A stretch of DNA of 64,000 nucleotides from Aurantiacibacter marinus (GTDB taxonomy: Bacteria; Pseudomonadota; Alphaproteobacteria; Sphingomonadales; Sphingomonadaceae). Below the pieces are notes generated by a model. The model was given only the letters and a program-made list of their open reading frames with translations, did not search any database and had not been told where the DNA came from. The DNA is taken from contig NZ_LDCP01000003.1 of the NCBI RefSeq assembly GCF_001021555.1, positions 62,001-126,000 of the forward strand, written 5' to 3'. A program made the position numbers and the translations under genes. Positions within the stretch are counted from its first letter, which is position 1; the number at the start of each line of letters is the position of its first letter. Shown in pieces: positions 17,697 through 27,311 of the stretch.

Positions 17697-19520
17697 ATGT
17701 GCGGAATTATCGGAATCGTCGGCAAGGGTGATGTGGCAGCGCGGCTGGTCGATGGGCTGCGCAGGATGGAATATCGCGGTTATGACAGCGCGGGCGTCTG
17801 CACGCTGACAGGCGGCGATTTGGTGCGCCGCCGGGCGGAAGGCAAACTTCACAATCTGGTGGAAGAACTGGCATCCAATCCGGCTCCGGGCGAAACGGGG
17901 ATCGCGCACACACGGTGGGCCACCCACGGCGCTCCTGTTGAAAAGAACGCTCACCCGCATGCGACAGAGCGGGTTGCGCTGGTGCACAACGGGATCATCG
18001 AGAATTTCAAGGAATTGCGTGACGAACTGCGCGCTGAAGGGCGCACATTCGAAAGCGATACCGACACCGAAACTGTCGTTCACCTGATCAGCCGGGAGAT
18101 CGAAGCGGGTCATTCGCCGGAAGAGGCGGTGCAGACGGTTCTGCCGCGCCTGCGCGGTGCCTTCGCTCTTGCGATCGCATTTCGCGACTATCCCGACATG
18201 CTGATCGGTGCGCGGCTCGGGTCCCCGTTGGTCGTCGGGCACGGGGAGGGTGAGATGTTCCTTGGATCGGACGCGCTCGCGCTGGCTCCGCTTACCCAGC
18301 AAATCTCTTACCTAGAAGAGGGCGACTGGGTCACGATTACCCGCGATGATGCGAAAATCCGCGATGTAGAGGGCAACGCAGTCATACGCGAAGTGCGCAC
18401 CTCTGGTGCCTCTGCCGCTGCAATAGAGAAGGGCAATTACCGTCACTTCATGCAGAAGGAGATATTCGAGCAGCCGACGGTGGTCGCGCAAACCCTGCGT
18501 TCCTATCTGCGTCCGGTTGAACAGCAGGTGGCCTTGCCGCAGATCGACTTCGATATTTCTGCCATCGACCGGATCACGCTGGTTGCGTGCGGCACATCCT
18601 ATTACGCCGGAATGGTGGCGAAATACTGGTTTGAACAGTTCGCCCGCGTTCCCGTCGACATCGATTTCGCCAGCGAATTCCGTTACCGCGATCCGGTATT
18701 GTCTGAAGGCGGCCTGGCACTGTTTATCAGCCAAAGCGGGGAAACGGCGGATACACTGGCCGCGCTGCGCCATTGCCGCGAGCAGGGCCAGGTCATCGCC
18801 GCCGTCGTCAATGTGCCCACAAGTTCCATGGCGCGGGAGGCAGACCTTCTGTTGCCCACTCATGCCGGACCTGAAATCGGTGTCGCATCGACCAAGGCAT
18901 TTACCTGCCAGCTTGCCGTACTCGCCGCACTGGCTGCGCATTTTGCAGTGAAGAAAGGCCGTTTGTCGCGGGAGGAAGAGGCAGAAATCGTCGAACATCT
19001 GCTCGAAGCACCGGCTTGCCTGAACGCCGCTCTCGATCATGATGATGATATCGCCAGTATGGCCCATCTGATCGCTCCGGCCCGTGATGTGCTGTATCTG
19101 GGCCGCGGGGCTGATTTCCCTCTGGCGCTTGAAGGCGCGCTAAAGCTCAAAGAAATCAGCTATATTCACGCCGAAGGTTACGCTGCAGGCGAGATGAAGC
19201 ACGGGCCGATCGCCCTGATTGATGAAAATGTGCCTGTTATCGTTCTCGCTCCGTCAGGGCCGTTGTTCGAAAAGACCGTGTCGAACATGCAGGAAGTGCA
19301 GGCGCGGGGCGGGCAGGTTGTGCTCATTTCCGACGCAGAGGGCATTGCGCAGGCAGGGGAGGATTGCATTGCAACCATCGAAATGCCGAAGGTTCATCCG
19401 CTGATCGCGCCGCTGGTTTACGCCGTGCCGGTGCAATTGCTGGCCTATCATGTAGCTGTAGCCAAAGGCACCGATGTCGATCAGCCACGCAATCTGGCGA
19501 AGTCAGTCACGGTCGAGTGA
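17697..19520 (+). CDS. glmS: Glutamine--fructose-6-phosphate aminotransferase (isomerising)
   Basis: 607 residues, the normal length. It begins MCGIIGIVG, with Cys2 as the glutaminase nucleophile; the glutaminase part also has MEYRGYDSAGV and HTRWATHGAPVEKNAHPH. Two SIS sugar-isomerase domains follow, with VACGTSYYAGMVAKYWFEQF, LFISQSGETADTLAALRHCR and ASTKAFTCQLAVLAALAAHF. The C-terminus ends DVDQPRNLAKSVTVE, the universal GlmS tail. It makes glucosamine-6-phosphate from fructose-6-P and glutamine, feeding GlmU two genes upstream. No glmS riboswitch is visible in the 19 bases before it. Confidence 0.97.
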   Translation: MCGIIGIVGKGDVAARLVDGLRRMEYRGYDSAGVCTLTGGDLVRRRAEGKLHNLVEELASNPAPGETGIAHTRWATHGAPVEKNAHPHATERVALVHNGIIENFKELRDELRAEGRTFESDTDTETVVHLISREIEAGHSPEEAVQTVLPRLRGAFALAIAFRDYPDMLIGARLGSPLVVGHGEGEMFLGSDALALAPLTQQISYLEEGDWVTITRDDAKIRDVEGNAVIREVRTSGASAAAIEKGNYRHFMQKEIFEQPTVVAQTLRSYLRPVEQQVALPQIDFDISAIDRITLVACGTSYYAGMVAKYWFEQFARVPVDIDFASEFRYRDPVLSEGGLALFISQSGETADTLAALRHCREQGQVIAAVVNVPTSSMAREADLLLPTHAGPEIGVASTKAFTCQLAVLAALAAHFAVKKGRLSREEEAEIVEHLLEAPACLNAALDHDDDIASMAHLIAPARDVLYLGRGADFPLALEGALKLKEISYIHAEGYAAGEMKHGPIALIDENVPVIVLAPSGPLFEKTVSNMQEVQARGGQVVLISDAEGIAQAGEDCIATIEMPKVHPLIAPLVYAVPVQLLAYHVAVAKGTDVDQPRNLAKSVTVE

Positions 19521-19591
19521 ATTGCGGGCTGACTAAGTAAGATTCGGGCACCTTTACCGTGTGATAACCATTCCCGGCGTATTGCGGATTG

Positions 19592-21940
19592 GTGAGCAAG
19601 AACCCAACTGGCCTCCCGAAATTGCCGCTTAAATTGAGCGCGCTGCAAGTAATCGGATTGCGCGACCCAGGAGAGGGCGACTGGGCACGATTGCGCGCAC
19701 TGCAATATTCAGAGCTTTACAAGGCTTCCCGTATCCGGCTTGCCGCGCATGGCATTGCCGCGATCATGGTGGTTTCGCTGTATGTTGGCACATTGCCCGC
19801 ATGGCTCTTGGCGATCTGGCTCGTCGTGGTCGTGGCAGGCGTTGCCAATGTGGGCAGGGTGGACCGGACCTTTATCGGCGTTGCCAAGCGCTCCATGACG
19901 ATCGAGGAATTCCGCAGGCAAGCTGCTGCGGTTGCCATCTGCGCTGTGCCATGGGTTCTCGCGCTTCTGTTTTTCGTGCCCTCAGGCGATGAAGCGCAGC
20001 ATTTTGGCTTATGGACCCTTGCCGCAATGCTTGTGGCGGGCAGCGCCGCAACGTCCAGCTCCGCACCGGTTGCGACCGTTGTTTTCGATCTGGTTGTGGG
20101 TGTCGCCGGGGCGGCCTCTTTCGTCATTTCCGGCGACTATCTGTTTGCCGTGTCCAGCCTTGCGTTTATCGTTGTGATTGTTGCAGGCGCTCTTAATTCA
20201 GCACGCACATATCTTTCCGCGCGCATTGCCGAGGCAGGTGTTGCGGAAAAGGACGAGGTTGTATCCCTGCTGCTGCGCGAATTCGAGGAAAAGGAATCGG
20301 ATTGGCTGTGGCAGGTCGATAACAATCGCGCCCTGCGTTCGGTTAGCCCGCGTTTCGCCTATGCCTTGGGCCGTGAACCCGCCGATGTGGAAGGTGCGCG
20401 ATTTATCCGGCTGATTGCAGGCCACACTTTCGAAAGCGGGGAAGTTCCGCGCAGCCTGCATGATCTGGCCGAGCGGTTGAAGCGCCGCGAGAGTTTCTCG
20501 AACTTGCTGGTGCAGGTGCATCTGGGTGAACAGCGCCGCTGGTGGGAACTTTCAGGGACGCCAATGCGCGATGCTTCGGGCAATTACATCGGTTTTCGCG
20601 GCGTTGGATCCGATGTGACCGAGCAGCGCGACCGTGATGAAAAGATCGCTTACCTCGCCCGCTATGACACGCTGACAGGGCTGCCGAACCGCCTGATGCT
20701 GACAGAAGCCCTAGGCGAAGCCATGCGTTTTTCGGAGCAGTGGCGCACCCGCTGCGCCTTCCTGATGATCGATCTCGACCGGTTCAAGCAGGTTAATGAT
20801 TCGCTTGGCCACCTTGTGGGCGACCGGCTGCTGACAAAGGTTGCGCAGCGCCTCAACGAAGTCTGTACTGACAATGAGCAATGCGGACGGCTGGGCGGCG
20901 ATGAATTTGCCGTCGTGATCCGTGATGCGACCGACCACACCCGTGTGGACCTCATTGCCGAGACGGTAATCGAGCATCTCTCACAGCCTTACCTTGTCGA
21001 TAATCACACGCTTTTTATCGGGGCAAGTGTCGGTTCAGCCATCGGACCGCGCGACGGACAGAGTGTGGAAACGCTGATGCGGAACGCCGATCTCGCCCTA
21101 TACCGCTCCAAGGATGATGGCGGCGGGGTGCATCACACCTATGTCCCGTCGTTGCACGCCGATGCAGAGGAGCGCCGTTCGCTGGAGTTTTCGCTGCGTA
21201 ACGCGATTACCGAGGGCGAGATGAGCCTGAATTTCCAGCCCGTAGTCAATGCCAAGACGGAAGGCGTCGTCAGCTTTGAAGCTCTGCTGCGTTGGAACAG
21301 CAAGGAGCATGGCTTCGTTAGCCCGACAAAGTTCATTCCACTGGCAGAAGACACGCGTCTGATTATCCCGATCGGTAAGTGGGTGCTGCACGAAGCGTGC
21401 CGTCAGGCAACACGCTGGCCCGAAGACATCAAGGTCGCGGTCAACGTATCAGGTGAACAGCTGCTCGAGCCGAATTTCCCGGCGACTATCGTAACCGCGC
21501 TGGCCGAAACCGGCCTGCCCGCTCATCGGCTGGAGGTTGAAGTCACCGAAAGCGTCTTCCTGCGCGACGGGAAGACTGCGCACTCGACGCTGGAAGAGAT
21601 TCTGGCGCTAGGCTGTTCCGTGGCGCTGGATGACTTTGGCACAGGCTATTCCTCGTTAGGCTACCTGCGAAACCTGCGCTTCTCCACCATCAAGGTCGAC
21701 CGCAGCTTTGTACAGGGCGCGGTGGAAGACAGCCCGGAAAGCCTCGCAATTATCAGAGCGGTGGTCGCAATGGCGCAAAGCCTTGATATGTCGACTACGG
21801 CGGAGGGTGTGGAAACAGCCGAGCAGGCGGACCTGATCCGGAACCTGGGTTGTACGAAGATCCAAGGATATTATTTCGGACGTCCGATGAGCGCAACAGA
21901 GGCTCACTCGCTGGTTGTAAAACGCCGCGTCGCTGCGTGA
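19592..21940 (+). CDS. Membrane-anchored PAS-GGDEF-EAL cyclic-di-GMP enzyme
   Basis: 782 residues. The N-terminus has about five or six membrane segments (for example GIAAIMVVSLYVGTLPAWLL and WLAIWLVVVVAGVANVG-like). A PAS-like region follows (DWLWQVDNNRALRSVSPRFA), then GGDEF with the motif intact in CGRLGGDEFAVVI, then EAL with SFEALLRW, NVSGEQL, LEVEVTES, LDDFGTGYSSLGYL, KVDRSFV, EGVETAEQ and QGYYFGRPMS. All residues needed for phosphodiesterase activity seem present. No RxxD inhibitory I-site precedes GGDEF. It probably sets local c-di-GMP and so motility or attachment. Start is GTG 19592 or the adjoining TTG 19589. Confidence 0.9.
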   Translation: MSKNPTGLPKLPLKLSALQVIGLRDPGEGDWARLRALQYSELYKASRIRLAAHGIAAIMVVSLYVGTLPAWLLAIWLVVVVAGVANVGRVDRTFIGVAKRSMTIEEFRRQAAAVAICAVPWVLALLFFVPSGDEAQHFGLWTLAAMLVAGSAATSSSAPVATVVFDLVVGVAGAASFVISGDYLFAVSSLAFIVVIVAGALNSARTYLSARIAEAGVAEKDEVVSLLLREFEEKESDWLWQVDNNRALRSVSPRFAYALGREPADVEGARFIRLIAGHTFESGEVPRSLHDLAERLKRRESFSNLLVQVHLGEQRRWWELSGTPMRDASGNYIGFRGVGSDVTEQRDRDEKIAYLARYDTLTGLPNRLMLTEALGEAMRFSEQWRTRCAFLMIDLDRFKQVNDSLGHLVGDRLLTKVAQRLNEVCTDNEQCGRLGGDEFAVVIRDATDHTRVDLIAETVIEHLSQPYLVDNHTLFIGASVGSAIGPRDGQSVETLMRNADLALYRSKDDGGGVHHTYVPSLHADAEERRSLEFSLRNAITEGEMSLNFQPVVNAKTEGVVSFEALLRWNSKEHGFVSPTKFIPLAEDTRLIIPIGKWVLHEACRQATRWPEDIKVAVNVSGEQLLEPNFPATIVTALAETGLPAHRLEVEVTESVFLRDGKTAHSTLEEILALGCSVALDDFGTGYSSLGYLRNLRFSTIKVDRSFVQGAVEDSPESLAIIRAVVAMAQSLDMSTTAEGVETAEQADLIRNLGCTKIQGYYFGRPMSATEAHSLVVKRRVAA

Positions 21941-21978
21941 TCTGACTCGGCCCGACACGTGGTCGAAGACGGCGATAG

Positions 21979-22644
21979 CTAGACCAGTTCTGCCAGCGCG
22001 CTTTCAAACAGGCGCCGCCCGTCATGCCCGCCATGGGCATCTTCTATCGCGCGCTCGGGATGGGGCATCATTCCCAGCACATTGCCTGCCGCATTGACGA
22101 TACCGGCGATGTCGCGGCGCGAACCGTTGCAGCTTTCGGCGTAGCGGAAAGCCACGCGGCCTTCGCCCTCCAGCCTGTCGAGCGTCTCCTCGTCAGCGAA
22201 GTAATTGCCATCGTGATGCGCCACTGGAATGCGGATTTCCTCGCCTGCAGCATAACCGCTGGTGAACATGGTCTGCGAATTTTCCACCTTTAAGGCGACC
22301 GTGCGGCAGATGAATGTCTGGCCCGCATTGCGCATAAGGGCGCCGGGCAAAAGGCCCGCTTCCGTCAGGATCTGAAAGCCGTTGCACACACCCAGAACCG
22401 GCACACCGCGTTTCGCTGCCGCAACGATAGAGCGCATGATCGGGCTGTTCGCCGCCATCGCGCCGCTGCGCAGATAATCGCCATAGGAAAAGCCGCCTGG
22501 CAGAGCGATGAAATCAAGCCCGTCCGGCAATTCCGCATCGCCATGCCAGACTTTTACCGGCTCACGGCCGGAAACATCACGCATTGCAGTCCACATATCC
22601 CGGTCACAGTTGGAACCCGGGAAAGTTACGACGGCGCTTTTCAC
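21979..22644 (-). CDS. purQ: Phosphoribosylformylglycinamidine synthase glutaminase subunit PurQ
   Basis: 221 residues beginning at a [20 protein letters not shown]. The class I glutamine amidotransferase triad is visible, with the nucleophile in [17 protein letters not shown] and His/Glu in [32 protein letters not shown]-type region ([19 protein letters not shown]) is typical of PurQ. It supplies ammonia to PurL. The GTG overlaps the purS stop by four bases, so the two are coupled. purL is not in the window. Confidence 0.96.
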   Translation of the reverse strand: MKSAVVTFPGSNCDRDMWTAMRDVSGREPVKVWHGDAELPDGLDFIALPGGFSYGDYLRSGAMAANSPIMRSIVAAAKRGVPVLGVCNGFQILTEAGLLPGALMRNAGQTFICRTVALKVENSQTMFTSGYAAGEEIRIPVAHHDGNYFADEETLDRLEGEGRVAFRYAESCNGSRRDIAGIVNAAGNVLGMMPHPERAIEDAHGGHDGRRLFESALAELV

Positions 22645-22877
22645 GCTGCAGCCTTTTCGATGCGATAATTTTCGATGACCGTATTCGCGAGCAATTTCTC
22701 GCACATATCCGTCAGCGCCGCGTCACTGGTGTCGTCAGCCACGTCCAGTTCAATCAGGCGGCCGATGCGCACATCGGCTACGCCGGCAAAGCCCAGGCCT
22801 TCCAGCGCGTGGTGAACAGCGCGGCCTTGCGGGTCGAGCACGCCGGGCTTCAGTGAAACATGGATGCGGATTTTCAT
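22641..22877 (-). CDS. purS: Phosphoribosylformylglycinamidine synthase subunit PurS
   Basis: 78 residues, the usual size. [20 protein letters not shown], then [20 protein letters not shown] and [18 protein letters not shown] are diagnostic. PurS bridges PurQ and the small-type PurL in the trimeric FGAM synthase. It is upstream of and overlaps purQ. In many alphaproteobacteria purC lies just ahead of purS; here the hydrolase-OsmC fusion and the M16 peptidase gene separate them. Confidence 0.95.
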   Translation of the reverse strand: MKIRIHVSLKPGVLDPQGRAVHHALEGLGFAGVADVRIGRLIELDVADDTSDAALTDMCEKLLANTVIENYRIEKAAA

Positions 22878-23007
22878 GTCTGTTGGCCTTTCGGACGCGT
22901 GATCGGTTTGCGCGTGCCTATGACAATTGCCCGCGCTACCCGCAAGAGGGACTGAAACCGTTCCCCCATTTCAAACGATATGCGGGTGACACGAAAGGAC
23001 GGCAGGC

Positions 23008-24231
23008 ATGATCGCGACGGAGAAATTTTCCTTCATCGGCAAGAATGGACAGGTGCTGGACGGGCGTCTGGAATTACCGTTATATTCCAGACCAATAGGT
23101 GCGGCATTGTTCGCCCATTGCTTTACTTGCACAAAGCAAAGCCATGCGGCGACGCGTGTTGCGGGGGCGCTGGCGGCAAAAGGGCTGGCGGTATTGCGGT
23201 TCGATTTTACCGGACTGGGCGGCAGCGATGGTGAATTCGCCAACGCCGGATTTGTCAGCAATGTGGAAGATCTTGTGGCTGCGGCGCAGGCTCTGGATAT
23301 GCGCGGCCTGCCGCCTGTCTTGCTTATCGGACACTCGCTGGGCGGAGCCGCCGTCATTGCTGCAACAGAGCACATCCCGCAAGCGCGCGGCGTGGTCACG
23401 CTGAACGCGCCATTCGATACCGACCATGTTTTCGAACATTTTGGAGACGCGGTTGCACGGATCGAAGCGGACGGCGAGGGCGATGTCATGCTTGCCGGGC
23501 GAACCTTCCGCATTTCGCGCGAGTTTCTGGAGCAGGGGCGCGGTCAGCCGCAAGCGGACAGGATTGCGGGGCTCGGGCGCGCTCTGCTGGTAATGCATAC
23601 ACCGCAGGATGCATTTGTCGGCATCGACAATGCACGCCAGATTTTTCAGGCTGCCAGGCATCCCAAGAGCTTCATCGCGCTGGACGGGGCGGACCATCTG
23701 CTGACCGAAACGGGATCAGCCGAATATGCGGCAGACATGATCGCGGCTTGGGCGATGCCCTATCTTGCGAAATTGCCGGAAGCCGCGCGGCAAGACTTCG
23801 CCGGCGCAGTCGAGGTTTCGACGGCAGGCGGGAAATTCGCGCAATGGGTGCGGACGGCAAAGCACGAGTTTATAGCTGATGAGCCGGAAAGCTATGGCGG
23901 CTCAGACCATGGCCCCACACCTTATGACTTGCTGCTGGCGGCGCTGGGTACCTGCACCAGCATGACGATCAAGATGTATGCCGATCGCAAAGGGATTCCG
24001 CTTGAAAGTGTGCGGGTGGAGCTGGAACATAGCCGCGATCATCACAAGGATTGCATTGATTGTGAAGAGAGCGGCGTGCCGATTCAGGTGATCGACCGGG
24101 CCATTGAGCTATCAGGTGATTTGACGGCGGAGCAGCGCATTCGCTTGCTGGAAATCGCCGACAAGTGCCCGGTGCACAAGACGCTGGAGGGCGAATTGCA
24201 CATCCATACGAGCGTGATCCCGGCTGAATAG
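23008..24231 (+). CDS. Bifunctional alpha/beta hydrolase - OsmC fusion
   Basis: 407 residues in two parts. Residues 1-255 are an alpha/beta hydrolase: LRFDFTGLGGSDGEF, the nucleophile elbow IGHSLGGAAVIAAT, and LDGADHLLT carrying the likely catalytic His. Residues 270-407 are OsmC/Ohr-like: EPESYGGSDHGPTPYDLLLA, the peroxidatic Cys in ALGTCTSMTIKMYADRKG and the second Cys in IADKCPVHKTLEG. OsmC domains reduce organic hydroperoxides. The fusion is a known family; it may release and detoxify acyl hydroperoxides, but the true substrate is not known. It is divergent from purS and ends in a strong terminator. Confidence 0.9.
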   Translation: MIATEKFSFIGKNGQVLDGRLELPLYSRPIGAALFAHCFTCTKQSHAATRVAGALAAKGLAVLRFDFTGLGGSDGEFANAGFVSNVEDLVAAAQALDMRGLPPVLLIGHSLGGAAVIAATEHIPQARGVVTLNAPFDTDHVFEHFGDAVARIEADGEGDVMLAGRTFRISREFLEQGRGQPQADRIAGLGRALLVMHTPQDAFVGIDNARQIFQAARHPKSFIALDGADHLLTETGSAEYAADMIAAWAMPYLAKLPEAARQDFAGAVEVSTAGGKFAQWVRTAKHEFIADEPESYGGSDHGPTPYDLLLAALGTCTSMTIKMYADRKGIPLESVRVELEHSRDHHKDCIDCEESGVPIQVIDRAIELSGDLTAEQRIRLLEIADKCPVHKTLEGELHIHTSVIPAE

Positions 24232-24247
24232 GATTGCCCACAAACAA

Positions 24248-24276
24248 AAATGGCCGGGCGTGATGCCCGGCCATTT
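24248..24276. terminator. Strong bidirectional intrinsic terminator
   Basis: AAATGGCCGGGC and GCCCGGCCATTT form a perfect 12-bp stem with a 5-base loop. It lies between the convergent OsmC-fusion gene and the M16 peptidase gene and can serve both strands. Confidence 0.85.
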
Positions 24277-24299
24277 GCGTTATTTATCGTTGCAGCGGC

Positions 24300-27167
24300 T
24301 TATTCGCCCGATGCATCGTCTCCGGCGAACAGAATGCGCGTATCTGCGCGGCGATCCGGTGCAAGATAGGTTCGTGCCAGTTCCTGCAATTGAGCCGGTG
24401 TCCAGCTTTCAAGCACTGCGATCTGCTGGCGCACACGGTCGAGACGGTCGGCCTCGCTTTGTGCATCAGAGGCAACGCCCAGCCAGAAGCCGTTGTTTTC
24501 ACGGGACTGACGGATGTTTTCAAGCACCGGCTGGCGCGCACGGAGCAGGAAGTCTTCGCTCACCGCTTCGCTGCGCAATTCGCTGGCGAGGCGAGTGATG
24601 ATGGCACGTACTTCGTCTGCCTGAGCCGGATCAACGACTGCCGAAAGACTGAGTGTGCCGACATCGACATAGTCCGAACTGGTCGAATTGGACACAGACG
24701 GGCTGTATGTCGCCGCAAGTTCCTCTCGCAGGGTTTCAAGCCCCTTGAGACGGACCAGACCCGACAGCAACGTAAGCCCCATGTCCTCACGGAAATCGCT
24801 GTCATCACGGGTACGCCAGATACTGCCGACAAGGGCCTGATCAGCCTGCCCGGTGTGAGTGTAATCGTTTACACCCTCTCCTGACAGATCGCGCAATGTC
24901 ACCACACGCTTGTCCGCAAATTCGGAGAATCCCACATTGCGTTCGGACAAAGCGCCGAAGCTTTGCGCAACCGCAGCGATTGCCGCATCAGGATCGATGT
25001 CGCCGACAATGCCGATTTCAATCGCACCACTCGCAGCTGCTGCAAGCACTGCGTCGCGCAGCACTTCACGGTCGACCGCCGCCAGATCGTCGCGCGTGGG
25101 GAATTCTGTATAAGGACTGTCCACGACCTGCTCGCTCGAACGCAGGCTGAAGACCTGGGCAGGATTCGATTCCAGCTGGTTCCAGACGGCATCGATCACA
25201 GCATCGAACCGCGCATCAGCTTCTGGACGCAGACCGATATCAGTGAGGTAAGCTGCGCTCACCTTCATCTGCATTGCAAGATCGTCCGGCGTGGTGACAC
25301 CGCCCGAACTGAACGTATCGGTTCCTGCACCAATTCCGGTGGAAACCTGCTGGCCAGCAAGAAGCTCTGTAATTTCATCGAAGCTGTGCTGGCCAAGGCC
25401 CCCAACTTGCGATGCAATTTGCAGATAGATGCTCGCTGCAGTCGAATTCATGCCGTCCAGCGCAAAGCCGCCGCCATCCATATTTACATTGAATCGCACG
25501 CGGCCCGGCTCGAAATCCGTCTGCTTGATGTTCAGCCGCACATTGTTTGCGAAAGTGACTGTGCGGATGCCCAGATCATCGATCATGCTATCGGCCACAA
25601 TCATGCCCGGCGTACCCCAGTCGTCGTAGGCAAACGCGCTGACTTCAACATCTTCCGGCTCAGCCACGGCAAGCGTGGTGCTTGCATTGTAAACTGCTGC
25701 AACGGCCTCAGTCCCGCCTTCGAGTTCTTTCGCCGTAACGCGCACCAGCGGTTCGCCCTGGCTCCACATTTCGGTGAAGGCGGCATTCACGGCTGCGACG
25801 GTAAGTTGAGGGCGAATTTGCTGGAAGAATTCGTAACGCCATTCGGGATCGGTGACGAAATCGTTTTCTGCCGCGACGTTCACGATCGCCATTGCAAGCT
25901 GGCGATTGTCGCGCGCTTCTGCTTGCGCAACCGAGCGGCGCAGGGAACTGTCGATCTGTGTCAGCACATAATCGAGTTCCGACTGGGTGAACCCATATTG
26001 CAGTGCGCGGCGCAATTCTTGTTCAGCGATACCGAGGCCCGCTTCCCATTCCCCGTCACGTGTGCTCACGGACATAACCGCGAAATCTGCAACGCCTTCA
26101 TCGTCGGTAAAGCCGGTACCGCCACCAAGGATCGGGCTGTCTTCCTGATTGGAAATCCGCGTGATCCGGCGTCCGACGATAGTGTTCGCAATATCGCGAA
26201 GCTGGCTTTCTGTGCGCGTCGCAACTGTATCGGCAGGATCAGTGTACGGGCGCAGCTGGAAAATCGAAACGCCTTCGCTGATTGCCGGATCGACGAAAGT
26301 ATCAAATTCCGTTCCACGATCGAAATCCACATCGCCGAGAGGCGGGATCACATCCGCGTCGCCGCGGCCCTGCCAATTGCCGAAGCGCGCTTCGATCATC
26401 GATTCCATTTCCGCAACATCGAAATCACCAACGGCGACGAGGGTCGCGTTTTCCGGGCGGTAGAACCGGTAGTAAAGATCGCGCAGCCTTTCTGCCGGGG
26501 CTTCACGCAGAATTTCGTCGGTGCCAATCGGGAAACGCGTGTTGTATCGTGTGCCGGGGATACGGAAGTCGAACAGGTCGCGGAAGTTGCGCAGACCGGC
26601 GCTGTCACGTGTCCGGCGCTCGCTCACCAGAATTTCACGCTCACGGTCAACTGCCTCGGGTGCGAACTGTATTTCACTGGCGGTTTCACGCAGCAAGAAC
26701 AGCGCGACTTCAAGTCCGTACTCGGTCGCATTGGGAACATCGAGCATATACACGGTTTCATCGAAGCTCGTGTAGGCGTTCGTGTCTGGTCCAAAAGCCA
26801 GGCCAAGACGCTCCAGCAAAGGTATCATTTCGCCTTCGGGCACGTTGGTTGTGCCGTTGAACGCCATGTGTTCAATGAAGTGGGCGAGGCCCTGTTCGTT
26901 ATCGGCTTCACCAAAGGATCCGAAATCGAAGTGCAGGCGCAGAGATGCGGCGCCATCCGGCGTATCGTTCTGACGGATGGCATATTTCATGCCATTGGAC
27001 AGCTGACCGTACGTGAAGGTCTCATCCGGCTCGACATCGGTGGCTTCCATGCCCCAGCCTTCGCTCGGGCCGACTTGTGCTGCCGCAGGGGCGGCAAGAG
27101 CGAGCGTGAAAGCCAGAGTGGCACTGGAAATGGTAGTGCTGAGTGCACGGCGGATTGTCATCGGCAT
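24300..27167 (-). CDS. M16 family (insulinase-type) zinc peptidase
   Basis: 955 residues with an N-terminal signal peptide (SATLAFTLALAAPAAAQ), so probably periplasmic. The inverted zinc motif HxxEH is present as GLAHFIEHMAFNGTTNVPEG near residue 100, and the third ligand Glu fits DREREILVSERRTRDS. The protein has the two-half M16 structure, with an inactive second half from about residue 530. Such periplasmic M16 enzymes degrade peptides or signal-peptide remnants. Start choice: ATG 27167 or 27161, with GAGG just upstream. The expected terminator shared with the OsmC-fusion gene follows the stop. Confidence 0.9.
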   Translation of the reverse strand: MPMTIRRALSTTISSATLAFTLALAAPAAAQVGPSEGWGMEATDVEPDETFTYGQLSNGMKYAIRQNDTPDGAASLRLHFDFGSFGEADNEQGLAHFIEHMAFNGTTNVPEGEMIPLLERLGLAFGPDTNAYTSFDETVYMLDVPNATEYGLEVALFLLRETASEIQFAPEAVDREREILVSERRTRDSAGLRNFRDLFDFRIPGTRYNTRFPIGTDEILREAPAERLRDLYYRFYRPENATLVAVGDFDVAEMESMIEARFGNWQGRGDADVIPPLGDVDFDRGTEFDTFVDPAISEGVSIFQLRPYTDPADTVATRTESQLRDIANTIVGRRITRISNQEDSPILGGGTGFTDDEGVADFAVMSVSTRDGEWEAGLGIAEQELRRALQYGFTQSELDYVLTQIDSSLRRSVAQAEARDNRQLAMAIVNVAAENDFVTDPEWRYEFFQQIRPQLTVAAVNAAFTEMWSQGEPLVRVTAKELEGGTEAVAAVYNASTTLAVAEPEDVEVSAFAYDDWGTPGMIVADSMIDDLGIRTVTFANNVRLNIKQTDFEPGRVRFNVNMDGGGFALDGMNSTAASIYLQIASQVGGLGQHSFDEITELLAGQQVSTGIGAGTDTFSSGGVTTPDDLAMQMKVSAAYLTDIGLRPEADARFDAVIDAVWNQLESNPAQVFSLRSSEQVVDSPYTEFPTRDDLAAVDREVLRDAVLAAAASGAIEIGIVGDIDPDAAIAAVAQSFGALSERNVGFSEFADKRVVTLRDLSGEGVNDYTHTGQADQALVGSIWRTRDDSDFREDMGLTLLSGLVRLKGLETLREELAATYSPSVSNSTSSDYVDVGTLSLSAVVDPAQADEVRAIITRLASELRSEAVSEDFLLRARQPVLENIRQSRENNGFWLGVASDAQSEADRLDRVRQQIAVLESWTPAQLQELARTYLAPDRRADTRILFAGDDASGE

Positions 27168-27233
27168 AGTCCTCTTAAATCAAAAGCTTCATATCTGATC
27201 CAGGGCGCGCAGATTAAGCACGCCTGTTCGTCC

Positions 27234-27249
27234 CGTTACCAGTGTAACG
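27234..27249. promoter_or_regulatory. 16-bp palindrome upstream of the M16 gene
   Basis: CGTTACCAGTGTAACG has perfect 6-base arms with a 4-base centre. It lies about 70 bases upstream of the M16 start, in the 144-base space between purC and M16. The size fits a dimeric repressor site. No regulator is encoded nearby. Confidence 0.35.
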
Positions 27250-27267
27250 AGTGAACTGTGCCGTGCA

Positions 27268-27284
27268 ACAGGCCAAAGGCCTGT
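27268..27284. other. Tight hairpin downstream of purC
   Basis: ACAGGCC-AAA-GGCCTGT is a perfect 7-bp stem with a 3-base loop, 28 bases past the purC stop (minus strand). No T-run follows on the minus strand, so it would be an atypical terminator or a 3'-end protecting structure. Confidence 0.4.
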
Positions 27285-27311
27285 ATTTCGAACTATCCCG
27301 CTATTTTCGGG

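Noticed and set aside
24963-27254. A 763-codon open frame antisense to the M16 peptidase gene
   Set aside because: It is the opposite strand of a clearly conserved gene and has no family resemblance; long antisense frames are common in GC-rich DNA.
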